Under the pieces are notes generated by a model. The model was not told where the DNA came from. It was given only the letters and a program-made list of their open reading frames with translations, and ran no database searches. Made by a program: the position numbers and the translations under genes. Shown here piece by piece: positions 38,480 to 40,940 of a stretch of 40,940 nt of DNA. Source of the stretch: Thermoanaerobaculia bacterium (lineage in GTDB: Bacteria > Acidobacteriota > Thermoanaerobaculia > Gp7-AA8); NCBI GenBank assembly GCA_016650215.1, contig JAENWF010000116.1, positions 1 to 40,940 on the forward strand, read 5' to 3'. The stretch's first letter is position 1; each line of letters opens with the position of its first letter.

Positions 38480-39145
38480 ATGGCTGAAGTTACGTTGGAA
38501 GTGTCGCGCCGCGAGGGCGTGGGTAAGGGAGTGGCGAAGAAGTTGCGCGCGGCAGGCAAGGTGCCCGCGGTCGTCTACGGCGGCCATCGGGAGCCGGTGG
38601 CGATCGAAGTCGATCGCAAGTCGGTCTCCGAGCTGATTCAGAAGAGCGAACACGGCCGGCGCTCCATCTTCCTTCTCAAAATGACCGGAACCGACCAGCA
38701 GCGTCACGCGATGATCAAGGATCTGGTGATCGATCCGATCAGCCGCAAGATGATGCACATCGATTTCGTCCGCGTCGTCATGGACGAGGTGGTCCGCGTG
38801 GCCATTCCGATCCACGTCGTCGGTACTGCGATCGGCGTGAAAGAGGGCGGCCTGCTCGACTGGCAGGTGCGCGAGCTTCATGTCGAGTGTCTTCCGGGTG
38901 CCATTCCCGACAACATCGACGTCGACGTCAGCGCGCTCGACTCGCACGACTATCTTCGCATCTCCGACCTCAAGCTTCCCGGGGGCATCAAGGTTCTCGA
39001 TGACATGGATCGGGTTGTCGTCGGCGTGACGCAGGCGAAGCTCGAGCCCGTTGTGGAAGAAGCGGTTGTCGCGGACGCTGTACCTGTTGCCGAGCCCGAG
39101 GTCATCAAGAAGGGCAAGACAGACGACGAGAAAGAGAAGAAGTAG
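38480..39145 (+). CDS. rplY: 50S ribosomal protein L25/general stress protein Ctc
   Basis: The 221-residue protein is the long (TL5/Ctc) form of L25, which binds 5S rRNA. The N-terminal L25 domain (about 1-90) starts EVTLEVSRREGVGKGVAKKLRAAGKVPAVVYGG. A C-terminal beta domain (about 95-185) contains PIHVVGTAIGVKEGGLLDWQVRELHVECLPGAIPDNIDVDVS. The tail is acidic and lysine-rich. AAGGAG is 6 nt upstream of the ATG. A strong terminator follows at 39169. Confidence 0.95.
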   Translation: MAEVTLEVSRREGVGKGVAKKLRAAGKVPAVVYGGHREPVAIEVDRKSVSELIQKSEHGRRSIFLLKMTGTDQQRHAMIKDLVIDPISRKMMHIDFVRVVMDEVVRVAIPIHVVGTAIGVKEGGLLDWQVRELHVECLPGAIPDNIDVDVSALDSHDYLRISDLKLPGGIKVLDDMDRVVVGVTQAKLEPVVEEAVVADAVPVAEPEVIKKGKTDDEKEKK

Positions 39146-39168
39146 CGTTCCATTATTCGGATCCTCGA

Positions 39169-39194
39169 AAGCCCCGCATCCGCGGGGCTTTTTT
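39169..39194 (+). terminator. Rho-independent terminator after rplY
   Basis: AAGCCCCGC-ATCC-GCGGGGCTT is a 9-bp hairpin followed by a T-run. It separates rplY from the redox operon at 39215. Confidence 0.93.
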
Positions 39195-39202
39195 CGTTTG
39201 AC

Positions 39203-39208
39203 TAGAAT
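39203..39208 (+). promoter_or_regulatory. -10 box of the AhpD-like selenoprotein gene, leaderless type
   Basis: TAGAAT lies 6 nt before the ATG at 39215 and just after the rplY terminator. No Shine-Dalgarno is present. Confidence 0.5.
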
Positions 39209-39214
39209 GTCGGC

Positions 39215-39754
39215 ATGAGCAGACTCACGAAGCTGACCAGGGATCAGGTCGCGGGAGAGACTCGCGACCTGTACACGCGGGTTGGAGAGCAACGCGGTAA
39301 CGTGCCGAACATGTTTCGCGTATTCGCGCACCGGCCCGAGATTCTGAAGACGATGGTCGCGCACATGAACGCGATCACGAACAGCGGCACCGTCCCGGTG
39401 CGGACGAAGGAGCTGGTCGCGACTCTCGTCTCGCGGCTGAATGCGTGCGAGTATTGAGGACGTTCTCACACCGCGCAGGCTGCGCGGCACGGGGCCACCG
39501 AAGAGCAGCTCAGAAAGCTGATGGAGTTCGAGAGCGGCCCGTTCGACGAGAAGGAAAAAGCTGCGCTCGCATACGCACGACAGCTGACACTCGACGCGCA
39601 CGCGGTCGATGAAGCGATGTTCGCGCGGTTGCGCTCGCATTACGATGAGGGAGAAATAGTCGAGATCTCGGCGATGGCCGGCCTCTTCAACTACTTCAAT
39701 CGCGTCAACGACGCACTGCAGATGGAGCCGACGAAACCAGGAGAGGGACTCTGA
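39215..39754 (+). CDS. AhpD-like (carboxymuconolactone decarboxylase family) selenoprotein, Sec at codon 81
   Basis: The frame runs 180 codons with one internal TGA at 39455-39457. If that codon is read as selenocysteine, the product is a normal 179-residue AhpD-like alkylhydroperoxidase-family protein. The active site reads C78-E-Y-U81-G-R-S-H85. E66 lies 12 residues before C78 and H85 lies 4 after U81, so the E-x11-C-x2-C-x3-H pattern of AhpD is complete except that Sec replaces the second cysteine, the peroxidatic one in mycobacterial AhpD. Both halves are typical: RTKELVATLVSRLNA before the site, and HTAQAARHGATEEQL with FDEKEKAALAYARQLT after it. A SECIS-like hairpin follows at 39471-39487. 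A nonsense mutation is the alternative. The stop overlaps the tlpA-like start (TGATG). Confidence 0.87.
39471..39487 (+). promoter_or_regulatory. Putative bacterial SECIS element
   Basis: CCGCGCA-GGC-TGCGCGG is a perfect 7-bp stem with a 3-nt loop starting with G. The loop begins 20 nt after the in-frame TGA. Published bacterial SECIS criteria, as I recall them, ask for a small apical loop with a G in its first two positions about 16-37 nt after UGA; this hairpin fits. GC-rich DNA makes chance hairpins common, so the site counts as supporting evidence only. Confidence 0.68.
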
Positions 39755-40317
39755 TGCTGCGTAGCCTTTTGGTCATGCTGCTGGCGCTGGCGATCGCGTG
39801 CGGAGGTAGAGGAGAGAAGCCGGCGCCGGGGACGGCAAAGCCCGTCGCGCAGGCGGCCGCCCCGGCGGAATCCAAGCCAGTGGACGTTGGCAGTCAGATG
39901 CCTGCCTATGCGGCGCAATATCTGGATGGAAAGACGTTCGACATCAAGGACCAGCGCGGCAAAGTGGTGTTCCTGAATCTGTGGGCGACATGGTGTGGCC
40001 CGTGCCGTTTCGAGATCCCTGAGCTTCAGAAGCTGCACGACTCGTACGCGGCGCGCGGCTTTGCGGTCGTGGGCGTGAGTGTGGATGAGGGCGACATCAA
40101 AGTCGTAAGAGATTTCGTCGCCGAACAGAAGATGACTTACCCGGTGGTGCAGGACTCGGCGGGAAGTCTCGCCGTCCTCCTCGACACGAGCATCCTTCCG
40201 ACGTCGCTGATCCTCGACCGGAGTGGCCGAGTGGTCTGGAAGAAACTCGGAATGGTGACGTCGGCCGACGCGGAGATGGTGCGCGTGATCGAGAAAGCGC
40301 TGGCTCAGGAAGGCTGA
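39754..40317 (+). CDS. TlpA/ResA-like thioredoxin-fold lipoprotein
   Basis: The 187-residue lipoprotein has a lipobox ALAIAC (lipidated C16) and a flexible Ala/Pro-rich linker (about 20-45). A TlpA-type thioredoxin domain follows, with W80-C81-G-P-C84 in VVFLNLWATWCGPCRFEIPELQKL, then FAVVGVSVDEG and the cis-proline region ILPTSLILDRSGRVV. It is a membrane-attached thiol-disulfide oxidoreductase, probably in the periplasm. GGAGAGG precedes the ATG, which overlaps the selenoprotein stop by 1 bp. It overlaps the convergent gene at 40305 by 13 bp. Confidence 0.92.
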   Translation: MLRSLLVMLLALAIACGGRGEKPAPGTAKPVAQAAAPAESKPVDVGSQMPAYAAQYLDGKTFDIKDQRGKVVFLNLWATWCGPCRFEIPELQKLHDSYAARGFAVVGVSVDEGDIKVVRDFVAEQKMTYPVVQDSAGSLAVLLDTSILPTSLILDRSGRVVWKKLGMVTSADAEMVRVIEKALAQEG

Positions 40318-40511
40318 GTCGGCACGTCCGCTTCTTTGCGGCGATCGGGCGTCTCGCGGGAGGCGGTGCGGCGTTCGCGCTGACGCTCGATGAACTCCTT
40401 CACGTTCTTCGCGATGGTACCGACGATGAGGCGAAGCGGGACGTAGGCGAGCGCGACGCCGAGGACGATCGCACCGGCAACGGCGAGGAGGGTCAACAGC
40501 ACTGACGACAT
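40305..40511 (-). CDS. Small single-pass membrane protein
   Basis: The 68-residue protein begins with a hydrophobic helix (about 3-28, SVLLTLLAVAGAIVLGVALAYVPLRLIV). It ends in a charged, arginine-rich tail (FIERQRERRTASRETPDRRKE). The ATG at 40511 overlaps the stop of the response-regulator gene (ATGA), which favours this start over one 14 codons upstream. No family is recognised. Coupling suggests it works with the receiver protein. Confidence 0.65.
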   Translation of the reverse strand: MSSVLLTLLAVAGAIVLGVALAYVPLRLIVGTIAKNVKEFIERQRERRTASRETPDRRKEADVPTQPS

Positions 40512-40921
40512 CAGGCTGCCTCGCTCGCGCCGGCCACTGAAGGCGCAGCGCATGCGCGAACGCGCGAGATGAGCTGGCGGATGTCGAATGGTTTGGAAAG
40601 AATGTCGACGACCGAATCGGTGTCAGTCGAAGCGGCGGCCTGCGGGTTGGCTGTCATGATGATGACTGCCGGTTTAGGGCGCTGGAGCTGCTGTTCGATG
40701 TAGCGAAGGACGCCGAGCCCGTCGACGCCCGGCATCATCAAGTCGAGAAGGATCGTCGCATAGTCGTTACTCGCGAGGTTCTCGATTGCCTCGACGCCGT
40801 CACTGGCGCTCTCGACCACGAATTTCTCGCGTCTCAGCACGCTTTCCAGCATCGATCGGATGGCGGCGTCGTCGTCGACGACCAGTACGCGGGGCAGCTC
40901 CACTTCAGGCAACAGGGACAT
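40511..40921 (-). CDS. Single-domain response regulator (CheY-like)
   Basis: The 136-residue receiver domain has VLVVDDDAAIRSML, the phosphoacceptor D60 in ATILLDLMMPGVDG, the switch threonine in IIMTANPQ and the lysine in LSKPFDIRQL. The short C-terminal tail is Ala-rich, with no output domain. No kinase is adjacent within the window. It overlaps the small membrane protein gene by 3 bp and starts 20 nt from the window edge, so its promoter is mostly outside. Confidence 0.91.
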   Translation of the reverse strand: MSLLPEVELPRVLVVDDDAAIRSMLESVLRREKFVVESASDGVEAIENLASNDYATILLDLMMPGVDGLGVLRYIEQQLQRPKPAVIIMTANPQAAASTDTDSVVDILSKPFDIRQLISRVRACAAPSVAGASEAA

Positions 40922-40940
40922 CCGCCGTAGAACCCTAGCA

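Noticed and set aside
39215-39457. Treating the AhpD-like gene as a pseudogene, or as two separate small genes (39215-39457 and 39521-39754)
   Set aside because: The only defect is a TGA exactly at the redox cysteine. The frame, both domain halves and the catalytic Glu and His are intact. Random decay would be unlikely to hit that codon alone.

Overview
The window is a GC-rich bacterial chromosomal segment, densely packed with core and accessory genes. The mix suggests a Gram-negative member of the Acidobacteriota or a related deep lineage: a FadL-type porin beside a GDSL hydrolase, a reaction-centre-type cytochrome c lipoprotein, DUF4252 proteins and a split complex I locus. Taxonomy is inferred from gene content, not from a marker phylogeny.

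Layout. Positions 224-10094 (minus strand) carry nuoG-H-J-K, one inserted small gene, nuoL-M-N and finally rex. A near-consensus Rex operator (10174-10191) lies at the head of this operon, so its last gene probably represses the whole transcript according to NADH/NAD+. Diverging from it are a membrane-anchored parvulin isomerase, a saccharopine-dehydrogenase-like oxidoreductase and a STAS protein. Then comes the second complex I piece, nuoA-E-F (13029-15279). nuoB, C, D and I are not in the window. Positions 15390-20147 hold a GNAT acetyltransferase, a dihaem cytochrome lipoprotein, an ECF sigma/anti-sigma-like/DUF4252 cluster and an unusual group 2/3-type sigma-70 factor with two region-4 modules. 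Positions 20296-23978 encode a heterodimeric ABC exporter. Positions 24075-30723 contain small unknown proteins, a PHA-system-like protein, a YifB/ComM ATPase, a GDSL hydrolase with a FadL porin, and a periplasmic DUF4412-like protein. Positions 30739-37164 hold gatB, an M20 amidohydrolase, an alpha/beta hydrolase, a response regulator and two secreted or membrane proteins. Then follow tRNA-Arg(CCG), prs, rplY, and a redox operon of an AhpD-like protein and a TlpA-like lipoprotein. A receiver-domain protein with a small membrane protein ends the window.

The strongest discovery is at 39215-39754. An AhpD-like gene is interrupted by a single in-frame TGA exactly where the second cysteine of the CxxC active site should be. 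A perfect 7-bp hairpin with a G-starting loop follows at bacterial SECIS distance. I read this as a selenoprotein (C-E-Y-U) co-transcribed with a thioredoxin-fold lipoprotein.

Two classes of non-coding structure recur. One is arrays of imperfect 7-bp units of at least four unrelated sequences, usually arranged as inverted pairs. The other is long inverted-repeat elements with conserved ends (TCCTGAGCGAAGCGAAGGAT or a GCCGCGAAGACGGCGAAGG variant) and variable palindromic cores. Many genes also have a -10 box only 6-9 nt from the start codon and no Shine-Dalgarno, which points to frequent leaderless transcription.
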